Source of the DNA: Pseudoalteromonas phenolica
GTDB taxonomy: Bacteria; Pseudomonadota; Gammaproteobacteria; Enterobacterales; Alteromonadaceae
Length of the DNA stretch: 64,000 nt
Reading direction: 5' to 3'
NCBI RefSeq assembly: GCF_005876835.1
Contig: NZ_PPSW01000025.1
Location: 1-64,000 of the forward strand
Part shown: positions 1 to 7,610 of the stretch, piece after piece
Numbering within the stretch: position 1 is the first letter of the stretch
Layout: each line of letters starts with the position of its first letter
The notes under the pieces: model-generated
The model's input: only the letters and a program-made list of their open reading frames with translations
The model's database searches: none
Told to the model about the DNA's origin: nothing
Position numbers and translations under genes: made by a program

Positions 1-17
1 TGTTTAATTAAAGCAGT

Positions 18-377
18 TCAAGGGTACAGTAATATCAATAAATTACTTCTCTCTTTTTCAGCTTCTACTTGTTTCAAAATGCTATGAAATTTTCCCTTCC
101 TGTTATAATTCACATAATCAAAACCGTATTCAGAAAAGTCTAATTTTTCTACTTGCCCATATTTGTTCAAAGAAATAGCATGAAATTTACCAATTTCTAT
201 AGAAGAAGCTAGTTCGATAAACTTTCTTGCGAATTCATGGACATCTAACTCGCATATTGTCGCTTTTTCTAGGCTTTTGAGAGCAAGAGTTTCAGCTATT
301 ACTATCTCGTAATTAGTTTGTTCAAAATCATCATGTAATGAGTCGAAGAGCTCTCTCATAGACGAACGTTTTAACAT
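18..377 (-). CDS. Hypothetical protein, short paralogue of the next gene
   Basis: A 119-aa protein of unknown function. The chosen ATG at 375-377 has a GGGAT ribosome-binding sequence just upstream; an internal ATG six codons in is less well placed. From about residue 41 (ICELDVHEFAR) to the end (LLILLYP) it aligns with residues 27-106 of the divergent 296-aa protein at 612-1502 (VCELDVQAFSR ... LVITYLFP). The shared unit contains the LN(K/E)(Y/F)GQ(V/L) core. It therefore consists essentially of the N-terminal domain of its neighbour. No signal peptide or membrane segment is seen. Function cannot be assigned. Confidence 0.6.
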   Translation of the reverse strand: MLKRSSMRELFDSLHDDFEQTNYEIVIAETLALKSLEKATICELDVHEFARKFIELASSIEIGKFHAISLNKYGQVEKLDFSEYGFDYVNYNRKGKFHSILKQVEAEKERSNLLILLYP

Positions 378-538
378 TTAATTATCCCTTTATTCATTGA
401 GTTAAATAGTGACAATAATACTTTTTTCAATAATGGCATTAACTGATAGCAGGTTCAAACATTCAGATAGTCTCTAGTGCAAAGTGGGTTTTAATAGAAC
501 CCTGATTTACGTTTTTTCTTAATACTAAACCCGACATT

Positions 539-569
539 AACCTGTCAAAAATAGCAGGTGTTTTTAAAG
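539..569 (+). terminator. Weak hairpin followed by T-run
   Basis: ACCTG and CAGGT pair across a 10-nt loop and TTTTT follows. The 5-bp stem is short, so this is a weak terminator candidate upstream of the 612 gene. Confidence 0.25.
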
Positions 570-585
570 TTTAATTTGCTATAAG

Positions 586-608
586 CGGCTCCTCTAATAC
601 AGGAGCCG
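586..608 (+). promoter_or_regulatory. Hairpin that sequesters the ribosome-binding site
   Basis: CGGCTCCT (586-593) and AGGAGCCG (601-608) form a perfect 8-bp stem around a 7-nt loop. The AGGAG at 601-605 is the only good Shine-Dalgarno for the ATG at 612, so it is buried in the stem. This suggests translation of the downstream gene is limited unless the hairpin is opened. Only a short T stretch follows, so it is not a convincing terminator. Confidence 0.5.
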
Positions 609-611
609 TTT

Positions 612-1502
612 ATGTTACTAAAAACTTTAAATAATAAATATGTATATCGCTTTGTCGAAGAATATAGAGAAATTGATTTCGACAACATCCAAGTGTGCGA
701 GTTAGACGTTCAAGCGTTTTCTCGCGCAGTAGCGCAACTTGTGACCTTTGATAATACCAATGGCTTTGAGCTGGTGGTGTTAAATGAGTTTGGGCAATTG
801 CAAAAGATCTCCTTAATTGATATTGCCCATGATTACAGTGGTAAAGGCATGCTTTCTTTGCGTTCACTCTATGAAGCACAGGAAGAAGTTAAGAGCAACT
901 GTCTTGTCATTACTTATTTATTTCCTGAAATTAAAAAGTCTCAGCTTAAAAATGCCACACCTAAATCTCCCTCAGAAAAGAAGCTTAAACTTGTTCAGCA
1001 AGATGCACTGGCTGTTGTTGATTTGCTTCAGTATATCTGTGAAGTTGATATGAACGATGAGTTTGAAGAATTGGCAGCTTGGTTAACGTTGAGCAGCTAT
1101 TTTCACGAGCCTGTGTTGTTTGGTGCGAAAAGAAGAGAGTTAGTTTACCCTGGGCAATATCACCTTCAACTATCAACTCAACTAATAAGCATCTTTAATA
1201 AGGCAAGTTGTAAGATTGGAGGCTTATACCAAGGCACGGATTTCTCGAAGCCTTATGCACGTATTTCTGAAAGTAACAACTTTCTCAGAGTTCTCATGGC
1301 TGAGCTGCCTACAAATCTCGAAGAGACAATCATAGAGCTGTATTTAGAAGAGCTGAAACTAGAAGAGATCATTGAGCAGCTGCCGCAAAGAGCTGAAACA
1401 AGCCTCAGAACACAACACACAACGCAATTTCATTTAAAAAATTTACATAGTTATCAAGTGATGCGGGTTTTGCACCGGTTTTGTGAATTCCCATTTGGTT
1501 AA
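612..1502 (+). CDS. Hypothetical two-part protein of the island
   Basis: A 296-aa protein without a recognised domain. Residues 27-106 are homologous to the short divergent protein at 18-377. A lysine-rich linker (about 108-127) separates this from a C-terminal part of about 165 residues containing several acidic helices (ETIIELYLEELKLEEII). No membrane segment or signal peptide is seen. The start at 612 is set by AGGAG six bases upstream, which lies inside a perfect hairpin, so translation is probably regulated. The divergent orientation to its short paralogue suggests duplication and domain loss or gain. The function is unknown. Confidence 0.6.
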   Translation: MLLKTLNNKYVYRFVEEYREIDFDNIQVCELDVQAFSRAVAQLVTFDNTNGFELVVLNEFGQLQKISLIDIAHDYSGKGMLSLRSLYEAQEEVKSNCLVITYLFPEIKKSQLKNATPKSPSEKKLKLVQQDALAVVDLLQYICEVDMNDEFEELAAWLTLSSYFHEPVLFGAKRRELVYPGQYHLQLSTQLISIFNKASCKIGGLYQGTDFSKPYARISESNNFLRVLMAELPTNLEETIIELYLEELKLEEIIEQLPQRAETSLRTQHTTQFHLKNLHSYQVMRVLHRFCEFPFG

Positions 1503-1562
1503 CCTTGTTTCAGTTAATCAGTGTAAAACAATCTCATTAGTAATTATAAAGAGGATTTAATT

Positions 1563-1997
1563 ATGGCTGTTCAAAGAAAGTTATCTTTAGAAGAAGAGAT
1601 GGAGAAATTTGGTGTGACTAAGTAGTGGCAACTTGACTATGCGAAGGCGATACAGGCACTTGATTCGGTGATTAGTGAGGCGTATGAATGTGAAGATGAG
1701 TTATCCGAACAAATTTGGAAGCATCATTATCGTGTTTTGATTGAAGAGTTGCATCAAGATTTCGAAGAGATCGACGGACTTTTTTCAGAAGTGCTTGATG
1801 AAGAACCCAGAAACGTTCGTGAGGTTATGGAACGAGAAGGCACATTCGAAAAGATAAATTCAGGCTACTACGATTACTATTTAAGTAATCTAGAAATTGA
1901 TTATGAAGACGATGACTTAAATGAAATCAGTGAGAGTATTGCTTATGGTATTAGGTCTGCGCTGTCGAAACTTTTAACAGCCCATGGATTGCAGTAA
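1563..1997 (+). pseudogene. Hypothetical gene with in-frame amber codon
   Basis: The reading frame starts at ATG 1563 after a good GAGG ribosome-binding site, runs 20 codons (MAVQRKLSLEEEMEKFGVTK), meets TAG at 1623-1625, and continues in the same frame without another stop to 1997. Read through, it would encode 144 residues, acidic in the C-terminal two thirds. After the amber the first usable in-frame start is GTG 1668, with no convincing ribosome-binding site, giving 109 aa. The simplest reading is a nonsense mutation; a sequencing error or amber readthrough is also possible. No family is recognised. Confidence 0.55.
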
Positions 1998-2071
1998 ATA
2001 TTACTTTTGAGTACCACTTTTAGCATTTGAGCGCTAAAGTTTTAGTAATCAAGGATTTTCATGAGGTGAGC

Positions 2072-2647
2072 ATGAAAACATTTTTCATAGATGAAGAAAA
2101 TGTAGGCTTGAAGGTACTCGAAAGCTACAAGCTATTTTGCGATCAAAGAGTATTAGTTTTTACTAAAAACCTGGCAGCCAAAAAGCTCTGTAAGAGATAT
2201 TTGTTTCACTGTATTGATGACTATACTACTGGCTCAAACCAAGCTGATTTTTACATTGTAGCTTGTTTGAGCCGCTTGTTGAGTCAGATGTCAGATAAGC
2301 AAATAGCAAGTCATACATTCATACTTGCCAGTAATGACTGCTCTCTTATCAGTGCTTTTAAACAACAATGTAACCTGTTTAAAGGGCACTTTGTTATTGA
2401 GAAAACTAAACCCATTGCAAAAACAAAACCTGTTGATGTGAAGGCGTCAGAGATCGTACTTGATGATCTTGCATATAAGATAATTAGCTATCTTGATACG
2501 CCAAGATATTTCGATACTAAATTTCAACAATCCCTCGGCTGCACTCAGTCTGAATTTACGAGAGCTGTCACAAATTTGATTAATCAGAAAAAGATTGAGC
2601 GAAGTCCGCTAGCAAAGAGAAAGTGGCAAAAGGTGTTAGTTAACTAG
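2072..2647 (+). CDS. NYN/PIN-like nuclease with C-terminal winged helix
   Basis: A 191-aa protein. The start is ATG 2072 because AGGTGAG lies directly upstream; a longer form from TTG 2027 has no such site. Residues 1-105 fit the NYN branch of PIN-like nucleases: FFIDEEN (Asp7), QADFYIV (Asp59) and ILASNDCSL (Asp89) are spaced like the metal-binding acidic residues, and the strand-helix order matches. Residues about 125-185 look like a winged helix, as in OST-HTH or LabA-like partners. NYN proteins cut RNA, so an RNase role in stress or defence is inferred. It lies upstream of a WYL regulator and a broken nuclease gene, same strand. Confidence 0.55.
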   Translation: MKTFFIDEENVGLKVLESYKLFCDQRVLVFTKNLAAKKLCKRYLFHCIDDYTTGSNQADFYIVACLSRLLSQMSDKQIASHTFILASNDCSLISAFKQQCNLFKGHFVIEKTKPIAKTKPVDVKASEIVLDDLAYKIISYLDTPRYFDTKFQQSLGCTQSEFTRAVTNLINQKKIERSPLAKRKWQKVLVN

Positions 2648-2754
2648 CACCACCCCTTGCTTGAAATCATAAAACTCAATGTTTTTTGTTGAAAGCTCAA
2701 CTGCAATTTCATATAACTGGTTGTAATTAATAAGGAAGCCACTAAAGGATTGTT

Positions 2755-3816
2755 ATGACAGAAATCGCTGCACTTTACGAAAATGAAGAAGTCGTTACTC
2801 AGACAAAAGCTGAAGAGCGCAAGCTACTGATTTTTAAATATCTGCCAGGGCCAACTGACTCGCCAATTTCAACATCAGAAATTCAGCATTTATGCGAAAA
2901 AGAATCGGGCTGCTTGGAGTCATCACTACGTACCTTTGAGCGTGATTTAAAGAAGTTGCATGAGCACAGAGAGGTCGAATGTATTGTTTTTCAGCATAAA
3001 AAGCATTGGCGCTTAAGCTCTAAAAGGGCAGCATTAAAGCGCACCATGACTGTTTTAGAAGCGCTAAACTTTGTGATTCTAAAGCGCTTTGCTGAGCCTT
3101 TATTACCAATGGGTAATTCGGATTATATGCAGGCTATCTTTGAACAATCAGAAGAGGTGTTAAAACAGCATGGTAAGTCATCACTTGCCGCATGGCCTAC
3201 TAAAATTCATGTTGAAAAAAAGGGCATGCCCCTTGAGGCCCATGAACTGGATGAGCAAGAAAGCGAACCAATCTATAAAGCCTTGTTAGAAGAGAAGCTG
3301 TTGGAAATTGAATACTCTCGTGGTATGGAGCGCTGTGATACTAATTTAGTCACTACAGTGCAACCTCTAGGCTTGGTATTTAGAAATCATACTGTTTATT
3401 TAGTTGCTCGTTATTTTAATGACCTTGAGAAAGTACGTCTTTTCTCAGTGAATCGTATCAAGGAAGCTAAGTGCCTTGAACAAGGTTTTAAATACCCGAG
3501 CAAAAAGGTTTTTGAATTAAAAGACTATGTCGAAGCAGGGCACACTGGCTTTACTTATGGTGAAAAGGTTGAAGAGATTGAGATTATCTTTAGAGACTAC
3601 GCAAAAGACTTAATCGTACAATATCCATATCATCCAGAAATGACGCTTGAGAGCCTGCCTGATGGCGTTAGAACCAAAGCTAAACTGATATTCAACTATG
3701 ATTTAGAGAGCTTCATTTTAGGTTTGGGTGAGCATGCTGAGGTGATAAAACCTGAGTGGGTAAGAAAGCGATTGGCTGAACGTCTTAAGCAGGCTGCTTG
3801 TTTATATGAGTGCTAA
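2755..3816 (+). CDS. WYL-domain transcriptional regulator
   Basis: A 353-aa protein. Residues about 20-95 form a DeoR-like winged helix (ISTSEIQHLC ... LRTFERDLKKLHEH), followed by a WYL domain at about 180-255 with the variant motif VYLVARYF in place of WYL, and a WCX-like C-terminal extension (FILGLGEHAEVIKPEWVRKRLAERL). WYL proteins bind nucleic-acid ligands and often control phage-defence operons. The gene starts at ATG 2755 after AAGG. The broken nuclease gene begins 2 bp after its stop, so the two are probably one transcript and this protein may control its own operon. Confidence 0.85.
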   Translation: MTEIAALYENEEVVTQTKAEERKLLIFKYLPGPTDSPISTSEIQHLCEKESGCLESSLRTFERDLKKLHEHREVECIVFQHKKHWRLSSKRAALKRTMTVLEALNFVILKRFAEPLLPMGNSDYMQAIFEQSEEVLKQHGKSSLAAWPTKIHVEKKGMPLEAHELDEQESEPIYKALLEEKLLEIEYSRGMERCDTNLVTTVQPLGLVFRNHTVYLVARYFNDLEKVRLFSVNRIKEAKCLEQGFKYPSKKVFELKDYVEAGHTGFTYGEKVEEIEIIFRDYAKDLIVQYPYHPEMTLESLPDGVRTKAKLIFNYDLESFILGLGEHAEVIKPEWVRKRLAERLKQAACLYEC

Positions 3817-3818
3817 AC

Positions 3819-4549
3819 ATGGTTGGTAATCTTCTAGCTAAGAACCGCTCAGAAAGTTGGCGCATTGCGAAAAGCTTTATCGATTATGGTGCTGAAGAAT
3901 TATCTGAAAAAATTGCTCAGGATGTTTTAAATAGCCTCCACATTAAAAGAGGCTCAGTGCAGTTGCAAAAGCCCATTCAATACAGCTTATTTTGGACTGG
4001 ACTAAGAGATTACTGCGATAGTCATAAAATAAACCGGCGTGACCTTGATTTTATCAAGCGAGTAAAAACCATTTATTTGGATAAATTCGCAGGCTTAGAG
4101 CAGCAAGTTTATGAATTTGCTGCAAACCATAAAGAGCAATCAGTTAATATTCGGCTTGATAAAACAAAGCAAAATTACATCGTTAACGATGTATCAGAGC
4201 AGCGCTTTATAAATAACTTGTACTTTACTGAATTCGACTTAGTTATCCAAACGGGTAATTACCTATTAATTGGAGAGTTTAAAGACACACAAACCTTCGG
4301 TGCTAACTCTAAACATGTACTAGTCCACCAGCTTATTCGCCAATATGTTTCAGCGAATATATTGTTAGGTTTAGAGGGAAGTGAGCACATTGAAGTAGTC
4401 CCATTGAAGTAGTGCCATTTGTTGTTGCTGATAACCCTCAACATGCAAATAAGACCGCTCAAGTGAAGTTGCTAAAGCATTTGGGCTGGTTGGCTAGTGG
4501 GAATGTGTTTGATTGGAAGGCGCTAGACAAAAATAAGGTACTGTGCTGA
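3819..4549 (+). pseudogene. PD-(D/E)xK-like nuclease broken by 14-bp duplication
   Basis: The open frame from ATG 3819 (or GTG 3810) ends at TAG 4410-4412 after about 197 residues. Removing one copy of a 14-bp tandem repeat (4388-4401 / 4402-4415) restores the frame: ...EHIEVVPFVVADNPQ... continues to TGA 4547-4549, giving about 238 aa. The sequence FTEFDLVIQTGNYLLIGEFK carries Asp140 and Glu153-x-Lys155, a PD-(D/E)xK signature, with helices before it. The product would be a nuclease-like protein encoded with the preceding WYL regulator. As written it lacks its last 45 or so residues; the catalytic motif is still present, so partial activity cannot be excluded. Confidence 0.7.
4388..4415 (+). 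repeat. 14-bp tandem duplication causing frameshift
   Basis: Two adjacent 14-bp units (4388-4401 and 4402-4415) differ at one position (CATTGAAGTAGTCC, then the same with GC at the end). Because 14 is not a multiple of three, the extra unit shifts the reading frame and creates the stop at 4410-4412. Loss of one unit would restore the gene exactly. Confidence 0.9.
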
Positions 4550-4633
4550 TTTATATAAAATTGCTTTAAATTGATATTTTAATATGAGTTTTTGATGCTA
4601 AGATTGCAGCAACTATTTTCACAAGGAGTGTAA

Positions 4634-5296
4634 ATGCAGTATCAATATTCCCAAGAACAACCCTCAGTGTCAGATTTCGTTGTATACCCAGACACCAATG
4701 AAGCTTGCAACACTAGAACACCTGTACAGCCAGTCTATATTTCAGATAGTGAACTTGCTCTTATAAAATCAGCTCGTAAACGCTTATATTTAGCCAATCC
4801 AAAGCAGTTATATGCTTTTAGACATACGCCGATAAGTCTTTTTAGCACATTCATTTATTTTTGCTTGTTTGTTTGTAGTGTGGCTGTGCTGCTTTACTTA
4901 GAAATCGCTTTTGAAACTGAATATGTTGTGGGGATTGGTGAAGTTTCAACTACAACGCCATTTTATCATTTGTACCTTCTGACACTTGCTTGTTTGCTAT
5001 TTTATAAAGTTAAGCAGCTTTTAGCGGAAGTAAGAAAACATAATGCAATTCGATATGGTTTGGCAATGTTAGCTAATTCATTCATGTTTGCTTTCATTAA
5101 TATTATAAAGTTTTCGTTACTCATGTTGGTGTTTGTTTTGCTTTGGGCCTTTCTTTTCGACAAGTCTTTTGAAGATGTTTTATTTCAAATTTTAGAAGGG
5201 CCTAATGCTGATGAGATTGAAGCATTAACCCACATAGTCACATTATTTATTTACGGCTATTCATTCAGGTTTTGTTCAAAGAGGTATGAAGAATGA
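4634..5296 (+). CDS. Membrane protein, four predicted segments
   Basis: A 220-aa protein with a cytoplasm-like N-terminal region of about 70 residues followed by four hydrophobic stretches: about 73-95 (FIYFCLFVCSVAVLLYL), 115-130 (LYLLTLACLLFY), 152-180 (FAFINIIKFSLLMLVFVLLWAFLF) and 203-215. It starts at ATG 4634 after AAGGAG. No family is recognised. Its last codons overlap the next gene by 4 bp (ATGA), so it is translationally coupled to a small exported protein. The pair suggests an envelope-associated function within the island, but nothing shows which. Confidence 0.65.
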   Translation: MQYQYSQEQPSVSDFVVYPDTNEACNTRTPVQPVYISDSELALIKSARKRLYLANPKQLYAFRHTPISLFSTFIYFCLFVCSVAVLLYLEIAFETEYVVGIGEVSTTTPFYHLYLLTLACLLFYKVKQLLAEVRKHNAIRYGLAMLANSFMFAFINIIKFSLLMLVFVLLWAFLFDKSFEDVLFQILEGPNADEIEALTHIVTLFIYGYSFRFCSKRYEE

Positions 5297-5772
5297 AACT
5301 ATTTGCGATGGCCTTTCTGGTATCTTTTTACTCATTCTCTGTCAATGCCAAGATTTCATTGCCAGATACTTGCAATGATTTAACTGAAGCGTCAGAAAAA
5401 GCGCTTGTTCTGCTAAATAAAAAAGAGTTTATTGAGCTTGGCGAATGTATTGGTGCATCGCAAATTAAAGCTAGAAGAGTTGATTGGATCCCAGAAGCAT
5501 GTTCAGAGATTCGAGAAGATGAAAACAGTTATTTGGGTATATTGAGTTTATCAAAAAAAGAAGCGCTTCAAATTGGTATGTGTGTAGGTGTAATAAATGC
5601 GGTATTTACACGTTACGATAACGAAAGAGTGATTAGTTACTCTAGCTATAGCAATAGATATCGCAAATATCAGTGTGCCCGAGGTAAGCAAGCTGTTGAC
5701 ATTATGGTTAACTCTTCTTGGGTTGATATGAGCAGGGAAGATGTCAGAGATTTACTTTGCAAGGAGTATTAA
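5293..5772 (+). CDS. Exported six-cysteine protein
   Basis: A 159-aa protein beginning with a signal peptide (MKLFAMAFLVSFYSFSVNA), so it is probably periplasmic. The mature part has six cysteines (TCNDL, ECIG, ACSE, MCVG, QCARG, LLCKEY). Two halves look alike: TCNDLTEA...ECIGASQIK and ACSEIRED...MCVGVINA, which suggests an internal repeat of a two-cysteine helical unit. Three disulfides are plausible. It overlaps the upstream membrane protein gene by 4 bp. The ribosome-binding site of the next gene lies inside its last codons. No known family is recognised. Confidence 0.6.
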   Translation: MKLFAMAFLVSFYSFSVNAKISLPDTCNDLTEASEKALVLLNKKEFIELGECIGASQIKARRVDWIPEACSEIREDENSYLGILSLSKKEALQIGMCVGVINAVFTRYDNERVISYSSYSNRYRKYQCARGKQAVDIMVNSSWVDMSREDVRDLLCKEY

Positions 5773-5774
5773 AT

Positions 5775-6518
5775 TTGGCTGCTAGAAACAAAGATGATGG
5801 TTCTAGGACTATCAGAAGGATAGCATCCGGGTTCATAAACCCTCAGTGCGAACTACCTAAAAAGATACATGATTCTTTAAACAATATCTTTATTAAAGGT
5901 AAAACACCTTATGCTGAGAAAGTTCTCAGTGAGAGGGTTAGTGACAGCGGGAAAAAAAGTCTTTATGAGGTTAAAAGAGGAAGTGAAAACGCGATTTATA
6001 ATGCGTTGTGCCTCTTGTGTATTTCTGAAACTAGGAAAGTAAAAAGTGTCTTTACTGAAAATTACACGCGACAAATAGAGAAGACATGGAGTTACTCTGT
6101 AAATGCCTCTGATCTCAGTTCAAGTTATGACCTTCATCTTGCTGCAACGTCTTTTTTTGGAGTAACACAAGCTAATATTTCAGTAATTATTGATACATTG
6201 CAAAAGCCAGAATTTGACTTGTTTAAGGAAAAGCTACCATCTCCATTTGCTGAATATGGCGATAGACATGCTCATTTAGAGAGAATACAGCTTTTGTTTG
6301 ATGTTGATATAGATTGGCGTGAAGTTATAGATATTATTAGCAAGGTAGAAGAGTTAGAAAGTGAAAAACAGTTTGAAAAGGGGTTGGATAAACTGTTTGA
6401 GCTCAGACATCAGTCATGTAAAAAGCTTAAACCAATTAAGCAGCTAGAGACTAGGATTAAATCTCAATTAAATGAAAATAAGGAAGCTTTAAACTATTTG
6501 AAAAAAATTTTAGTTTAG
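5775..6518 (+). CDS. Hypothetical soluble protein (TTG start)
   Basis: A 247-aa protein without recognised domain. AAGGAG at 5761-5766 lies 8 bp before TTG 5775, making that the best start; an upstream TTG at 5757 lacks a site. The N-terminus is basic (RNKDDGSRTIRRIASGF), the C-terminal third is lysine/glutamate-rich helix (about 195-247) and likely coiled-coil. No signal peptide is present. It follows the exported six-Cys protein with its start 3 bp past that gene's stop, so the membrane protein, exported protein and this one appear to form a three-gene operon. Function unknown. Confidence 0.55.
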   Translation: MAARNKDDGSRTIRRIASGFINPQCELPKKIHDSLNNIFIKGKTPYAEKVLSERVSDSGKKSLYEVKRGSENAIYNALCLLCISETRKVKSVFTENYTRQIEKTWSYSVNASDLSSSYDLHLAATSFFGVTQANISVIIDTLQKPEFDLFKEKLPSPFAEYGDRHAHLERIQLLFDVDIDWREVIDIISKVEELESEKQFEKGLDKLFELRHQSCKKLKPIKQLETRIKSQLNENKEALNYLKKILV

Positions 6519-6522
6519 GCTT

Positions 6523-6541
6523 TTTTGTGCGGCGCACAAAA
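6523..6541 (+). terminator. Perfect 9-bp palindrome after the three-gene operon
   Basis: TTTTGTGCG and CGCACAAAA flank one central G, starting 5 bp after the stop at 6518. With A/T tracts on both sides it may be a bidirectional terminator. It could also be an operator for the RelE-like gene that starts at 6579. Confidence 0.45.
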
Positions 6542-6578
6542 TCAAAATAGCTCTTAAGTTGAACAGGAGTTATTAAAC

Positions 6579-6842
6579 ATGGCCGCACTTAAAAAGTTAT
6601 TTACTAAATTTCCACCAGCAGTTGCGCAAAGACACTATTCCCAAGCGTGTCTGATCCAAAATCAGCTCTTTGAGTTTTATCATTTCCAATCTATTGGAGG
6701 CAAAAAGTTACTTCTAGCGCCAAATCTAATTAGATTCAAATTGGGTAGTTATCGTCTTATTTTTGAATTAAATGATGGTCAGTTTTTGCCATTAGTGCTC
6801 ATTCACAGAAAAAACTTAACTTCTTTTTTAAAGCGAAGGTGA
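6579..6842 (+). CDS. Orphan RelE/ParE-superfamily toxin-like protein
   Basis: An 87-aa basic protein. The second half (LIRFKLGSYRLIFEL, LPLVLIHRKNLTSFLKRR) matches the central strand and last strand pattern of RelE-type mRNA interferases (G-x-YR-xIF ... HRK). It starts at ATG 6579 after CAGGAG. I see no antitoxin gene next to it: the upstream gene is 247 aa and the downstream small gene encodes an Asn/Gln-rich peptide. It may be an orphan toxin, an inactive descendant, or paired with an unusual partner. The family call is by pattern only. Confidence 0.5.
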   Translation: MAALKKLFTKFPPAVAQRHYSQACLIQNQLFEFYHFQSIGGKKLLLAPNLIRFKLGSYRLIFELNDGQFLPLVLIHRKNLTSFLKRR

Positions 6843-6894
6843 AGCGTACTTGTTTCACAATTAAAAAACCAACTTTAAATATAAGGAGCTTGTA

Positions 6895-7038
6895 ATGAGC
6901 AAAAAAATTAAACCAGTAAACAATCAATCAAACCAGTCTAACCCTAATAAAGGAACCCCAGGTACTAATAGTCAATATGACAAAAATCAAGGGAACCGTG
7001 GAAAGCAACTAAACCCAAATCAGAAAGGGGATAAGTAA
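6895..7038 (+). CDS. 47-aa Asn/Gln/Lys-rich peptide
   Basis: A small gene with AAGGAGC before ATG 6895 and TAA at 7036-7038. The peptide is low-complexity and very polar (Asn, Gln, Lys, Gly, Pro, Ser), without cysteine or hydrophobic segment, and is probably disordered. Its last base overlaps the ATG of the next gene (7038), so the two are tightly coupled. The coupling and the good ribosome-binding site support it as real. It could be a peptide substrate, a chaperone-like tail or an antitoxin-like partner; none of these is shown. Confidence 0.55.
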   Translation: MSKKIKPVNNQSNQSNPNKGTPGTNSQYDKNQGNRGKQLNPNQKGDK

Positions 7039-7571
7039 TGGAAACTTTATCTATTAAAAATACAGGCCGTGATATTGCGTTGCAACATTCGAAGACCTTA
7101 TTGCAGTTAGAGAGAACAGTCGCAAATTTAAACTTTGAAAAGTTAAAGTGGAAGTTAACTAAGTCTTCAGAAAGTACTTGGTCAGTTGAGCTATGTTCGT
7201 TAGCTGAGTTGGAATATCGTAAGTTTTTATCTTTGAAAAAGTGGTATCCAAAGCAACCACTAGTACCGAGTAAATTGATTGATAAATTTTGGCATGAACA
7301 CATTCTGGATACCAAAAGCTATATGAGCGATTGTGATACTGTTTTTGGTTACTATATCCACCATTACCCATATTTCGGCATTTTTGGTGATGATGATCAA
7401 CAGAACCTGCAGAATACTTTTAACGAGACAGTTAAACTGTATGAAAAGCATTTCGGTAAGTTTCCTACTGAGCAGCTTTATGAAGATCAACGAGGAGCAC
7501 GTTGTGGTGATGATCATGCTTGCCACGTTCCATCAAGTTGTGCTTGTAGAGTTCCAGGAGCTTGTAAATAA
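7038..7571 (+). CDS. GRDP-like (DUF1399-type) protein with Cys-rich tail
   Basis: A 177-aa protein. The central region (about 54-115: FLSLKKWYPKQPLVPSKLID, FWHEHILDTKSY, FGYYIHHYPYFG) resembles the glycine-rich-domain-protein-like family: VDxxWHxHIL-T-x-Y followed by a H-H-P motif, with several conserved histidines that could bind metal. The last 25 residues hold five cysteines (RCGDDHACHVPSSCACRVPGACK). ATG 7038 overlaps the stop of the 47-aa peptide gene by 1 bp. A terminator follows. The biochemical role of this family in bacteria is not established; the Cys-rich tail next to a tiny coupled gene is reminiscent of a peptide-modification pair, but that is speculation. Confidence 0.6.
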   Translation: METLSIKNTGRDIALQHSKTLLQLERTVANLNFEKLKWKLTKSSESTWSVELCSLAELEYRKFLSLKKWYPKQPLVPSKLIDKFWHEHILDTKSYMSDCDTVFGYYIHHYPYFGIFGDDDQQNLQNTFNETVKLYEKHFGKFPTEQLYEDQRGARCGDDHACHVPSSCACRVPGACK

Positions 7572-7582
7572 AGTTTAACTGT

Positions 7583-7606
7583 AAGGCCTTTGATTAAAGG
7601 CCTTTT
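7583..7606 (+). terminator. Terminator of the GRDP-like operon
   Basis: AAGGCCTTT and AAAGGCCTT pair around a GATT loop, followed by TTTT. It starts 12 bp after the stop of the Cys-rich-tail gene. Confidence 0.75.
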
Positions 7607-7610
7607 AATT

